From Cristatella mucedo (lineage: Eukaryota; Bryozoa; Phylactolaemata; Cristatellidae), in contig WPIO01000090.1 of NCBI GenBank assembly GCA_009760855.2, positions 1,039,001-1,103,000 on the forward strand: 64,000 nucleotides of DNA. The letters run 5' to 3'. The notes under the pieces were generated by a model, which was not told where the DNA came from, made no database searches, and was given only the letters and a program-made list of their open reading frames with translations. How positions within the stretch are numbered: the first letter of the stretch is position 1; each line of letters begins with the position of its first letter. Shown piece after piece: positions 23,791-36,300 of this stretch. A program made the position numbers and the translations under genes.

Positions 23791-24004
23791 CTCGAGTCCA
23801 GTCGAAAGTAGTGCAGTGGGCACGGTTCTGGGCCCATTAGAGACGATCTTGTTTAGCCTCTCCGTAAGCAAAGGCTTTCATTTAGCGATCCTCGGATGGT
23901 CTCGACATTTAAACCCGTGCCCCCCCCCCCCAATTACTCGGTGGCCGAGCACAGCTTGGGTTGCTTGCGAGTGCATCTGTGGTGCAACATTGAGTCAACC
24001 TTGA

Positions 24005-24094
24005 TACCACTCACCATCCGATCGTGTTTCTCTTTGCAGCAAATATAAAGCGCCTAGAAAGAGATTGAGTTCTCTGAGGGCGCTCTATCAAGTG

Positions 24095-24127
<33 letters not shown>
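24005..24127 (+). mobile_element. LINE-A tail with perfect (ATT)n
   Basis: CACTCACCATCCGATCGTG, then the complete hairpin and about ten ATT units. A poly-C run lies upstream at 23920-23931. Confidence 0.88.
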
Positions 24128-24756
24128 CCTAATGAATATGCCGTGAGTAGCAAGCCTCCAGCGAACCGTATCTGGGCTAACCACCTTCACGGTAGTGATC
24201 GCTATAGACTGAGGCAGCTGCGGAGCGATGCTTTCCATCCCTGAAGAACCAAAATCGTCCGACCAACATAGTCAGTTCGGGTCGACTTCTTTGGGTGACA
24301 TAAGCGTGGTCCTTCCGTTCACTGTACGATTGTCCAGATTGTAGCCAACTGCCCTACGGCTAATTTAAACAGGGTGCATGAGCGAGCGAGCTTTCCTCTA
24401 CAGCAAACGACTTCGAGCCCTCGTAAGCAACAGTAGTCAGCAACGCATCGCTATTAATTCATCATCTGACGTTCACTCGAACAGGAACCATCGTCGTCTA
24501 CAGCTCAGGAACGTGGCGCGCTGATTGGCTAGCCTCTTTGCTTGCACCGAACCGCAGGAGCGATGTGATTCGCTAGCCAAGGTCGGGACCTAGCTTAGTA
24601 CCGGCATACGACATCCGTTAGGGAGCTGCACTGCCATAGGCTGATGTATGCACGCTCGCATACGATCGCAACGGAGCCATTGTACACGTATCTCCGGCTC
24701 CATCTGACCGACTCGTTCATCTTTAGAGGTGGAACGAGACTTGCTTTGAGTGCAGC
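24128..24756. other. nothing recognised
   Basis: GC-balanced spacer. The short frames on both strands have no recognisable motif. Confidence 0.35.
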
Positions 24757-24997
24757 GGGCCCTTGTGATTCGTCTTGCGTGTGCTTATACGTGCTGACAC
24801 TGAGCATGCTGCTGTTAGCTACATTTACATGCTGACAGTGTGCATGTCACACCTAACCGTGCCGTGCTTGCTTTCGCTGAGCCCTCTACCTCTAACAATT
24901 GGGCCATGCTTCCTTTGCAGCATATGTAAAGTTCCTAGAAATAGATTAAGGTATCCAAGAGCTCTGTATAAATGTTTAAGTTATTAATGATATTATT
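24757..24997 (+). mobile_element. LINE-A 3' UTR and tail
   Basis: GGGCCCTTGTGATTCGTCTT onwards follows the 3' UTR seen at 6590-6830, with a mutated hairpin (AAGTTCCTAGAAATAGATT). Confidence 0.8.
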
Positions 24998-26814
24998 AAG
25001 TATAGACCCGCTAACCGAACGCTCTGTGTTCGAGATCAGAGGCCTGAAAACGCCGACCATTGTGCCAGATACGGCTTACCAAGTACTCTAGTCAGGTTTC
25101 ACGCACTCCTACTTATTTATTGCTGGATCCGGCCGAATTTAATTTTCGCGGTATTTTTCCCTTCATTACAGCTGGTCACGGTTCAATCATGTGGCTTGTG
25201 TTTAGTTTTTAGAAATCATGTCACGCCCTTGCATAGAACGGGAGCGCCTGATTGTGGATGAATGGTAATTGTCTTCCCCTATAACAGCCGTGTGCGTCTG
25301 TTTCGAAAGATCGTTTGTTCGTCCGGTCGATGACTACTCTATATGGGCACGGTTTCTTCTCGCGAAGTGTGCCTTGCTGACCTCCTAACATGATCCAGTA
25401 TTAAAAAATTTGCTGATCCCTGCTCTTGAGCATCGTCAAGAACTTAGCTTCCTTTAAGTGAGCAAGTTAGACCGTCTTACCGGTGTGCCAGCTCGCTGCG
25501 AACGCCGTGCCGGTACCAGTTTGACGGTCTCACTATATCGCTTACTCGCTAGTAGCGACTAGCGGTTCGCAAAAGGGGCAGGAACACAATCAACGCAAGC
25601 TAGTGGCTTGTGCTTACTGGGATGTCCTCGTTCATGGGAAAAAATTACGAAAAAATTAAGTCCCAATCCCTAGCAAGAAGATGGTTCATCTGGTTATCCA
25701 ATACTTTCGGGCCATGGCAGAACGAACAGGTGCCTGTAGCGTAGCGCGTGTGCGCCTCCAAACATATAAGAGCATCACAGACCTGCTATTGCTCAGTCTC
25801 GCGTGATTAAACACCTCTTGTCCCTCTAGGAAGTCCAGCCTCACTGTCGGAGATCGGTGAACTATTCAGCGGGCTACAGTCTCGTTCGTAATCGGAATAA
25901 GGCAGAAAAGTCACTCCACGGAGGGGCTTATCGAGAGCGGGCAGAAGGAGACATGTGGCGCAGGGCGCCACTGCAAAAGGGGCGCCCAAAGCAAAATGGA
26001 TTATGTATATTTGTTTTAACTTTTTTATGTTAGAATACCAATCTTGCTTTCAAGCAACTCCCTTGATTCAATGGACCTGACCATTATTACATGACCACTA
26101 CTGGAAAGAACTAGAGAAATAAATTCTTAGCCTTCGCTCTCAAACGTGACCCTGCAAACGCAACAATGCGGAAGTCAATGCACGAGAGGAGGCGTGCACG
26201 AGAGGATGCTACGGAATTAAGCTATCAATGAAGGACTGATTGTTAGGTCTTTTCGAGTAACTTTCTGAGGACACGAGTGGAACACTTGGAACACGAAGTA
26301 AATCAGGAAGTCTCCTACATTTTCATTTGAACTTTAACTTTTTTTTACTCTTTTGCTATTTCTTACCGAATCTTAAGGAAGACTGACGACGTTCAAAAAG
26401 ACTGGAGGATCTTCGAGACGCTTCGTGCGACCTCTACTCTCTTGAGATTGAGTTTTCGACACTTTGAGAAGAATTTTGCTAATAATTATTACTATATGTA
26501 CGAACGAGGTGAACATTGATGGGAGTTGCAGTCGAATAAAAAATCTGCCGACGGACACATATGCCTTGAGAACTCTCTTAAGATGTTGGTCTCACGGCCG
26601 AGGAAGAGATTTAAAGAGCAAAAAAGGACAATGTTGAATATCTCAGACAGGAAATTACAATAAGTATTTCCCAGCTCAAATATCTTGATACAAGATTTGG
26701 TGCTTTGCTGAAAGTTGAGAAGCTTTAGAATACACTCGATTAAACGGAAAAAGAACGGATCCCGCTTGATCAAAGGATAGGTTATATAGTTCTTACGCTG
26801 ATCCATGAGGGTCG
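24998..26814. other. spacer with one candidate exon
   Basis: No repeat recognised apart from the candidate exon listed separately. An AT-rich stretch lies at 26330-26810. Confidence 0.35.
25807..25970 (-). CDS. Weak candidate exon, unknown protein
   Basis: The minus strand has a good acceptor (CGCCCCTTTTGCAG, ending at 25971) followed by 54 open codons to TAA. It contains ATCLLLPALDKPLRG, then FLPYSDYERDCSPL. Composition is protein-like, but I recognise no family and no second copy. It could be a chance open frame. Confidence 0.2.
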
Positions 26815-27285
26815 CCGCGGTTTAGTTCCTTCATATCTAGCTGAACTGAACTGCTGCATTGGTTTCAGTCTCTGCGTGACCTCAGGTCCTATAGATAAGA
26901 AAGTAGCTGTTCCATTCCTCACTAAAAGACGATTGGAGACAGAAGCTTTAGCTCTGCAGGTCCTAGACTGTGGGACTTACTTTTACAATTAATTCGCAAC
27001 GGCAACTGCTGTCCTGCTGCCAACTAAAGTACATTCTTTCCACCAGTCCTGAGCTGCAACTTCCATGCTGCTGACTCAGCTGCACTCCTGACTCAGCAAT
27101 GCTTCTCACTTCCTTTTGGTTATGTTAGATGAAGGCTATAGGCTGCCGCATGGGTACCGAAAGCCATTTAGGTCGAGAGCGTCCAATAGGAAAATCTCCT
27201 GCCTAACACCTACTTACCTTGGTGGCTTTGCAGAATTACAAATCGAAATGCATTTTATAATCTTTCATAGTTATGATAGTGGTGG
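26815..27285 (+). mobile_element. LINE-B 3' end
   Basis: Contains CTAGCTGAACTGAACTGCTG and GTAGCTGTTCCATTCCTCAC (the LAVPF block), GTCCTAGACTGTGGGAC, then the LINE-B 3' blocks down to a CAGAATTACAAATCGAAATG stretch. Confidence 0.7.
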
Positions 27286-27419
27286 CTAGCCATTAAGGCA
27301 ATCTTATAAATGAAGCTTTTAAAATTAAGGCAGTTGTCAAAGGCAGCAAATAAATTCCGAACACAAGCTGCCGGTCGAACAGCAGCCTCATCCATTAGAA
27401 GGGAAAAGCCTTTTAGTTC

Positions 27420-28110
27420 AGCCGAGCGCTCGGGGGTGTCCTATGAGCGGCAGTTCAGTTTTATCGTCGTTTAGTTTAAGGAAATTTACCGACATCAAGA
27501 ATCAGATGTCTGAATTGAGGCATTGAGTTCATCAGTGGCTGCAGCAGATTCCGATAGTTTAAATGACAAATTTGGCCGAGTAGTGTTAGCATAAAAGTAA
27601 AAGCCGATGCTATTTGCCCGATTCACTTTTCTAAGAATTTCGATGTACATGCGGGAACACAGGGCCGAGGAGGGAACTTTGTGGTACTCTGCGGGTGACA
27701 GGTCGGATGGATGAGACATGACAACAACACGACACGGATTGAACACGACCGGACAAGTACAACTTAAACTGCGACAGTGCTTCGTCCTCTAGACCACAAG
27801 TCGTTCTCAATCGTTCAAGTAGGATATCGTAATTAATAATGTCGAACTCAGCTGATACATCCTCCAGTAGGACCAGGGCAGTGGCATTCCCGTCATCGCT
27901 GCTGCACAGCAGGTTACTGGTGGTTACATGAAAAATAGAAGTTTCAGTAGAGAATGTCGCTTTAATCCCTAGTAAAACTGTGTGGCAATCCATTTTTTCC
28001 AACGTGCGCTACCTTTTTCTTAGCGGCAATCTTTTCGAAAATCTTAGACACAAATATATAATCAAGAGATTCTCGGACTACGACAGCAACCCAGCCATCC
28101 ATCCTGTAAG
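27420..28110 (-). mobile_element. LINE-B reverse transcriptase fragment
   Basis: Minus-strand frames give ETSIFHVTTSNLLCSSDDGN, then the A-block SAEFDIINYDILLERL and SGRVQSVS, then RRVPQSSLLGPV (a degenerate GVPQGS block). These parallel the LINE-B copy at 16.3-16.8 kb. Multiple frameshifts. It faces the plus-strand LINE-B end at 26815-27285. Confidence 0.8.
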
Positions 28111-28784
28111 ACCACATTGACTGAAAAAAGAAACCCAGATTAGGTGGTCTCAGATGTGCAGGCACCAGAACACAGCTTCATCGATTTTTTAGTCATCGAT
28201 ATACCCGATCGCAGACAAGCAGCTCTTTGGTTTTTATGAGGAAACAATTAACGAGTGGAGTTTATTCGTATAGACTCCGGGCGGCCGACTGGGAGCAGCA
28301 GGGCTGTGGGGGGCATCTTTGCCATTTTTGGTTGAATGTGACTGCAGGTCTAGGTATGAGGTTAATTTACTGGCGGTTTATAGCTCTCGAGCGAACTATT
28401 AAGAGCGTTACGCCGACTCAGCGACCTGCACGATAGGCAGCGTGTAGGCCGTCGTGGCGCCGTTGACGGATTTTGACTGGTACCTAACTACTGCCGGCGG
28501 CTGACATTTCACTTCATCCTGAGCTGCGGCAAGTTAGCTACTAAGACAACGAGTGCTAAAAACCACTTTAAACTTAAGTAGATTTGATGGCCGAGTGATT
28601 GAAAGGGCGAGAGCAGGATACCACGAGACTCTTAGTGACCCACCAAACATGGCCCACCCGGTTTTTATAGACTAAGGGAGACATCAAACCTTCTACGAAG
28701 CAGATCTTTTTTTTTGTAAATCCAAGGACAGCTCACGTGCAGATACAGTAAAGATCTCAGCAGAATACCCGAAGGTCTTCGAAG
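28111..28784. other. nothing recognised
   Basis: Spacer. A plus frame at 28227-28436 has a few Trp/Gly/Cys residues but no motif. Confidence 0.35.
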
Positions 28785-28925
28785 AAGTAGGTTTGGCCCA
28801 TTGATTAAGGGGCTCGCCCTGACCAAGGTCTGGCCGAGATCGTGGGCTCGAGTCCCGTGGCATTTTTAAGTGCCTGAAGAGAGATACTTTCTCTTAGGCC
28901 GCTACGCGAAGGAATTATATAAATT
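28785..28925 (+). mobile_element. SINE-T1
   Basis: Head GGCCCATTGATTAAGGGGCT, B box GATCGTGGGCTCGAGTCCCG, then AAGTGCCTGAAGAGAGATAC and a mutated hairpin. Older than the copies at 10.35 and 58.9 kb. Confidence 0.8.
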
Positions 28926-29309
28926 TCCTCAGCGCACTTAGAGTCGCCAGAGGTCGCTCTCTACCCCGGGGAAGAAGTCATTTTTTCCAGTTTTCTCATT
29001 CTCTAAATTACAAAACCCGTGCAGAAATATTTTCTATTATCCGCTAATGACGTGAAATCTGTCATTTGATCTCATTAATTCGTTGAAATTCCTTGAAATT
29101 CCTTGATGTACCGTGCATGCTGTCCTCGTGGTTTAAAGACTTTAGAGACCCCAGAACTTAATACCACTTTAAGGATGAAATTTAGAGTTTCCTCAATTAC
29201 TAGGCTTAGGATGATGTGTGTATATTTAGAACAAAGCGTCCTAATTGTGTCTTCCCAGTCTCTTGGCAACGAGGTTCTGGTTCCTGATAGCAGCGGACAA
29301 TAAAATGTA

Positions 29310-29310
29310 C

Positions 29311-29341
<31 letters not shown>

Positions 29342-30170
29342 CACTTGATAAAGTGCCCTCAGAGAACTAAATTTCTTTATAGGCGCTTTACATTTGCTAA
29401 AAAAATGCGATTGAATGGCGAGTAATATCATGCTTGATAAACAACATGAATAACATGGGTAGGGGTGACATGCACAGAGTCAGCATGCAAATGTGGTTAG
29501 TGGAAGCAGGCACAGTGTCAGCACGCATAAGCACATGAAGGATGAATCACAGGGACCCACTAAATGCGGTCCTAAATAGGTGTGTTTTTAAGTTCTTCTT
29601 AAATGTTGTCAAGTCAGGGGTTGGTCTGACGCAAGTCGGGAGTGAGTTCCAGATTCAGACAAACTGCCTGCATAAAAACAATAAATCTAGAAATTATTTT
29701 ATTAAAGATGCCAGCGTAAGTCGATCTGCAAGCTTTTTGCTAGATAACCAATCAGGACTATGTTGATTTCCTATAATCTTTTCAAATAATCAAGTATCTC
29801 AGAATAACATTACAAGTATGCAAAGATAGTTGAAAAACTTCATGTAAAACTAAATATCTGGCAGACTTTCTCGAAGAATCTCGCAGAATTTTGAAGCAGC
29901 ATATAGCAACTTATTGTACAGAAAGTAAGATGCGCGAGTAGCACAAGTCTACATGGAATCTCTTAATGCATAAGCCAACACCGTTATGATACTCTTGTCT
30001 AAGCAGGCCTACATATTTGCATAGTTTCATAGCTGAGAGTGAGCAGTCCTGACAATGACGCTGATGTGGTCATCTAGCAAAGGGCCACTTTGGACTGCAC
30101 ACCCAAATTGCCTGTACATGCTGCTGACAGAGCCCATTTTGAGGGTACGGCCTTTCCATCTCTATTTACA
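29310..30170 (-). mobile_element. LINE-A 3' end, minus strand
   Basis: An (AAT)n tract at 29310-29340, then GCACTTGATAAAGTGCCCTC and the hairpin, then the UTR and decayed C-terminal coding sequence. From about 29990 to 30170 the antisense of the conserved block FQSDLSxDDHI can still be followed (GACGCTGATGTGGTCATC). The middle part (29670-29990) is badly eroded. Confidence 0.82.
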
Positions 30171-32025
30171 CAGGGATTTTCAATTGAAAGTAAGTTTCTT
30201 TCACGCTATTCAACTTGCGAAAGATTACTGTCATTCAAGTGCGAAATTTGAAATACATGCTGCATGAGAGCTAAGATAGCTCGACATGTTGGAAGGCAGG
30301 GATATGATAGATCAAAGTACTGGTTCTGGTGTGTGTCATCTGCAGCAATGAAAGCATATATTGTGCTCGGCGATTGCATTGGATAATGTTAGAACGCAAA
30401 TTGTGAAAACAAAAGAACCGAGTACTTGCCCTCCCCCTGTATCTCATACACAGATGGCTCTTCGCATAACCGTGGAAAGTTGAGATATATATTAAGAAAT
30501 CTTCGGTAGAGGTAGAAGTTAGACCAGGGCATTGCTGTTCCTGTCATGCACTGGTGAGATGGCAGGCGTTCAAGAAGGACTTGCTGAAGTACGATAGCAA
30601 TTTCTGCGAAAAGATCCAGCCGAACAATACTAGTGACTCTAACTGAACCTACATGCCTGAGAACATGGCTGAACACTAGTATCTGAGTTGTCTGTGTATA
30701 GTCATTTTCTTTAAAAACGTTTTAGAATGGACTTGCTGATGTTTCGATCTAGCATTTTAGCTGGTCTGTGACTTCTCACTCGTTGCCTTTAAATAGAAGC
30801 ATAAATGTAAAGGCTGAAAATATGTTGCTGTAGTTCTGCTGGGTTAGTGTCCACTTATTTAGTGAGCCGCCTAACAAAAGCTTTTTTGAAAGAAGTTAGG
30901 TCAGTATCTGAGACTAAGGAGGTACTTATTGCTTCAGTTATTATTAAGGTCAGTACTTTAGTTTGAACTAGAATTACTTTCCAGACTTTACCTCATCGGA
31001 AACTGAATTATAACTCTTACTTGACAATGCATTTCAGTAATCAAACTTACCCATATTAGAAAGGTTGAGTCACCTAAGGTGCTTGTGCGTAATTTGCTCA
31101 CCCGGTTAGAGAGATAATCCCGTATATAGCATGGTGAAGCTTACCCAAGTTCTTTTTCGGCTACAGTTAGAATGCGACTCCTGGCTCAGGATTTTGAACA
31201 GCAGTTCACGCAATACAATAGCAGTTTACAGTTACGCTGATTAATTATTACTACTCAGCAAAACCGCATTTGAGCACTCATCACATGTGCATAGAAACTA
31301 CGCTACTTTTCATTAAGCTGCTGATCCTTTCAGAAAAGTCTATTCTGTTTTGAGCTGCCCTCAAGATTGAGAGCAGTCGTCCACTAGTTTATTTTTCCTA
31401 AAAGGCAAAATTCACTTTTGATCTTGTATTAAAATCTTATATTAGTTCACCAGTCAAGTGCTTGCATAACTCACTAATCGGGCACTTGCTATCTAGACCA
31501 TACGTATAGAGCTTCTCCGTCTCTGTGTCGGCACCTAAACGTCAGAAATTAGATTAGTGGCTCCCAACAACGTAGCTCTATTATCAGTGGTACGAATAAA
31601 CACCGTGATTTTTCAATACCGAACTTACTCATTAAAATATGAATCAAGTTCCTCACCCAAGACCTAAATGCAAATTGAGTACAAGTGATGTTCCCATAAT
31701 GCTAAGCCACAATGCTAATCCCTAAATTTAGCAAGATATGACACTTTTCAGGTTTTTTCAAATAATAGGTACTAGATTTTTATTGGCAAAGGATGTTGCC
31801 ACTTCATTGAGATTCAATAAAATTTAAAAATTATGGTCGATCGCTGTCACTTTTCAATCATTACTGTATTGCGTGGCATAGCAGTTACTGCAAAAAATTT
31901 GCATTTAATTTAAGATGTTTTTTATTAGAATTCGCGTGCTAGCAAGCCACCAGTGCAGACCACGAGTGCCGAACCACAATTTCTGAGGATGCCAGTGTCC
32001 AATTATATCCAGCAGGGGAACATGG
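30171..32025. other. nothing recognised
   Basis: AT-rich sequence downstream of the OLF stop codon. It should contain the gene's 3' UTR, but I could not choose among several AATAAA-like words on the minus strand. Confidence 0.4.
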
Positions 32026-32807
32026 CTAGTCCCAGTAAACGTCGTATGTGACCGAGTGAGAGTTGTCGACTCCAAAGATCATACGATCTCTCGGATTGTA
32101 GGACAGCTGATAAACTCCTCCCAGGCGACTCTCCACGTCGATGTTGAGTAAAAACTCGGCACCCGTGTTAGTGTCGTACCCGAACTGCTTGCCCGTCAGA
32201 TGACGCACCGTGAAAGAGTCGGTCGTGTACATTCTGCCGCAGACGAAGAACACGTTGGCCAGCGTTGACTTCTGGCGGCCCGTCTCCCAGCTTTTGATCA
32301 AGGTCATGTTGACTGGGTCAACCTTGGCAATTATGAGCTCGCCAGTGACTGCTGCATTCGTGTACACAACGTACAGACCGGTCTCGTCGTAGTTGATATC
32401 AGCGTAGGTGAGTTCTCCGTGCAGATATTTGTTCAGTTCCGTCTGCTCAACCGGAAGCTTGAGCGTGTTGGTTAGCTTGCACGTCATCAGGTCCATCTTG
32501 GTCACCACACCCGAACTGTAGTCGAAGTAGTAGAAGAAGCCTCCAAGCACGACATGCTTCCGACCAGAGACATATGCAGAGCACTTCGTTTTGAATAGGT
32601 ACTCGCTTCTAGCCGACGAGTAATCGCCGTAATTCTGCCACTCGTGCAGAGCCAAGTTTCCCCGAGTGCTCCTGATTTCATAAATTTGAGTCGATCTGTT
32701 GCCGTCAGATGGCCTGGTGTCCCTGAACCAGGAGTGAGCTATGCCGCTGCGCCATTTGTGGGTCACCTGAGGTCCGACCCTAATGTCAAGTGAAGCAGAG
32801 CATGTTC
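32026..32807 (-). CDS. OLF gene exon 5: complete olfactomedin domain and stop
   Basis: Acceptor TTTTGTTTTAG ends at 32808 and stop TAG is at 32028-32026. The first two bases complete an Arg codon with the A that ends exon 4. Diagnostic blocks in order: VGPQVTHKWRSG; GRKHVVLGGFFYYF; YADINYDETGLYVVY; SWETGRQKSTLANVFFVCG; LSYNPRDRMIFGVDN; YDVYWD at the C-terminus. The Cys pair that closes the propeller is Cys265/Cys452. Two acidic calcium ligands of myocilin appear to be replaced here (Asn401 and Ser498 in my alignment), so calcium binding may be lost. The domain is full length (about 258 residues). Confidence 0.93.
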
Positions 32808-33240
32808 CTAAAACAAAATTTGATGCTTTTTAAACTGGATGCTGCATTATCGCGGTCAATCCACTGGTGCGAATACTCATAGGACAGCTGCTCAAAGCAT
32901 GTGACAGACTCTCATCGACATGTTGAGGGAGCTGCTACCCTCTGAATGGCTTTCTGAATTAAGAAACTCTGCGACTCGTTTACCGAAAACGTTTTTACGA
33001 GGACCAGCAAAATAGCGTCCCTTTCAGTGCGCGTGTAATGGTGGTTGGTTGCTTGGACTACGGCCACTGCTCTTCTACGCTCTGCACTGCATTTCCACCC
33101 CTGAGCGAGCGTTGCCATTGCAGCGTGTGCAAGACGTGGGCAAATTGCATGAGGCCTCCAAATAAGGGTTTTTTGCTACAGTTTGCTATATATTAGTAGT
33201 GTGTTTGTCGTGATCGCCGGCGATAGGTGCCGCTTTTCTT

Positions 33241-33282
<42 letters not shown>

Positions 33283-33345
33283 ATGTATTAATATAATATA
33301 TATTATATATATATATATATATATTATAATAACATATAGTATATC

Positions 33346-33383
<38 letters not shown>

Positions 33384-36300
33384 TATATAATATATATTAT
33401 TATAATATATATATATATTATAATTATATAATATATATTATTATAATATATAGTGTATTACATATATTATTATAATTATATTAATTATTTGTTAATTATT
33501 ATTATATTATTATAATATTATTACATTAATTAATAAAATATATTATAATATATATATAGTATATATATATATATATATATATAATTCATTTATGTAGTGC
33601 CCCAAAAGAACTTATGTATATATATATATATATATTTATGTATATATTTATATATTTATATATATTTATCGGTCTCTATTTATCTACCTCTCCCCGTCTC
33701 CGTCTCTGCATGTCTCCCTCTTTCTGTTTCAGTGCTTAACACATGCTGGGCTGTTGATCTACATCCGCTCATTTATCTAGGATTATGGTAAAAATAAAAC
33801 AGTCCATAAAGATCCCTCGATGGGCTAAACTCCTGGGATAGGCTAACTGCAGTGTATACGTACACGCTAGAACGAAGGTTTCCGTACAGAACGTATTGAC
33901 GGGGCCTGGTGGTCAGTGAGGGATGGCGGATAGGCAGCTGCAAACTCTGACTGTCCTCAGCTCATTCCTACGAATGCGCCCCGACACAGGTTCCGCAATA
34001 ACAGGCAGGTAGCGGGAGGGGAGTCGGAGAAGAGTAGTCTCCATTGGACTCCCCCTCTTACCCCGGTTCATACCATACTCTTCTCTAGCGCTCCGGACGG
34101 GCAAGACAAAGCTAAGCCCACTATGACAGACAGCGGCTACGGTTAATTAAGAATGGTCGTGCAATTAATTGACCAACAATTCCGATAGTTGGTCGCTGCG
34201 TTTCCTGGACACTCCCCCCCCCCGGCTGATTCTCTCGCGTCCGACCAAAAAGCTGTCAGCTTGTCATCCATTCGCCATCTTCCTGAATCTTTCTCATCGT
34301 ACGAGACGGTTCTCAGAGAGCTCTGCCAGCGGCTTTCTATTCAGTTCTACGTATCAACGCCCTCGTCTGCTACATCGTAGACTTGATTTCAAACGGTCGT
34401 CCTCGAATTTATTATTTTAACACTCTATGGGCAACTGGCTTTTGGTATCGGAGATTAAGCCTACCCTTTAAGGGGAGTACATGCAGTTCACTCGCGCATC
34501 TCTGGTCTCGCGTTGTGCTTTGCTTAGCCGAAGCCCACTCATCCTTCACCAACCCTCTAGCACAACGCCAAAATTGCTATTCTCGCTTGCCATCCGAACT
34601 ATCTCTAGTCCATGAATTTGATACCTGTTAGCGCTTTCTTTACACTTGCGCGTGGGTGCTATAGTTATAGAGTCTTCATCAAAGGTCAAAGCTTCTTAAG
34701 TACTTAAATTTGTTGAAGCAAAAAGATTAACCTGCTTCTAAAGTGTGCGAATGTGGTGACAATCGTTCCTAGGGCGGTGAAGTAGTCACCAAGTAGCCAG
34801 CGAGAGGCTAGGCTGGACGATATTAAAAGGCACAAAAGGTCACGTGGCACTGAAGGTCACGTGGCCTGATTTATAGTGCTTTTCGGTGCTCTCACGCAGT
34901 GACCAACAGCCTCCATCCCATTCAGCCTATACGAGACAAATCGGTGACGATATGACGTCTATAAACCCAACTTTGCTTTGCCAATCGCTGACTTAGCTGT
35001 GAGCCCGGCTTACTCAAAGGCAATCTTGTAGTCGTTTCTTAATGTAGCAAAATCTTTGCAGAAAGAAAATGTTTCAAGACAGTTCTCATTGCCGTGTTCA
35101 TTTTCCCCAATGATATAACGATATCTTTGGACTCAAAAGACAGAAGAACTTGCCAAGGCGTCATCAACCTTCAATGCCTTTGATCATAATCGCGAGGTGT
35201 TTGTCAATGTTTCGATCAGGATAAAAAAGGGATATGCACATTTTCTCGAAACCAACCTTTGCATTGCTTAGGGTGTTCAACGACCTACTTAAGAATGCAG
35301 ACATGGGTAGAGTATCTCTGCTTGTTTTACTCGATCTCTCGGCAGCTTTTGATGATATCGATCACTAAGTTCTTCTAGAGCGCCTCTCATCTCACCTGGG
35401 CATCACTGACACTGCTCTGCAATGGTTCAGGTCCTATCAGGCTCCTTTTCTCCAATGATATAACGATATCGTTCAGCTCAAAAGACAAAGAACTTGTTAA
35501 GGTGCCATCAAGCTTCAATGCCAGTGATAATGGTCACGCGGTTTCTCTCCATGCTCCGATCGGGTAAAAAAAGGGACATTGTCTTACAACCTTTCTTCCC
35601 CACTGGCTAAACTACGTGCATAACATCACCGAGCTATTCGCAATTTGCTGCGAAAGGGCAGCAGCAGCAGCGACAGCGGCAGTGGCATCATTAAGCTAAA
35701 TTAAACTTCAGAATGCACGTCGACTAGCGTCCTTACTGAAGTTCGTTTCGTTGCTGGCGAATGAGTCTCCGACGAAGGGGCTTGAGGAAAGCGACAGCGA
35801 TTCGTCCTTGCACTTGGCCAGTCTCGCTCTCAGTTCATCCAGCTGAAGAGTGAACGCACCAGTTACGTCATCACAGCGGTAACTACTAGCGACCCGCTAA
35901 CACCGACGGCCCTGCACGCGATCGCCTCCTCGCTCGAGGGCGTGCGTGAGCATGCGAACGTTACTAGACGCAAAGGGCCAAGTAACCACCCATGCCCAAG
36001 CAAGCAACAGTCACCTGCTTCTCGAGCGTGGCCTGAGTGGCGACCGGATTGGCGCTCTCCAGGGCGTTGATCTGGCGTAAAATGGCGTCGAGCTCTATGA
36101 CGAGCGTCGACACGACAGCACTGTCCACCTTGCCCTCGAGAGTTCTCAGCACGGAAGATACGAGCTGCAGTTCCCTGCGCAGACCGTCGATCTCGGTGAG
36201 CGACACCGACACGGACTGCCTACAGAGAGAGAGAGAGGGAGATTCGGCTGAGATGCCCAGCCGTCACGATGGCGGCCCTGCTGTCGCCCGCCAGCGGACG

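Larger units (their letters stand above)
32808..35736. other. OLF gene intron 4
   Basis: 2.9 kb intron with GTAAGG donor. It contains the AT microsatellite at 33241-33665 and, at 35105-35580, a LINE-A fragment between direct repeats. The rest (33.7-35.1 kb) shows nothing recognisable apart from a short poly-C run at 34214-34223. Confidence 0.75.
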
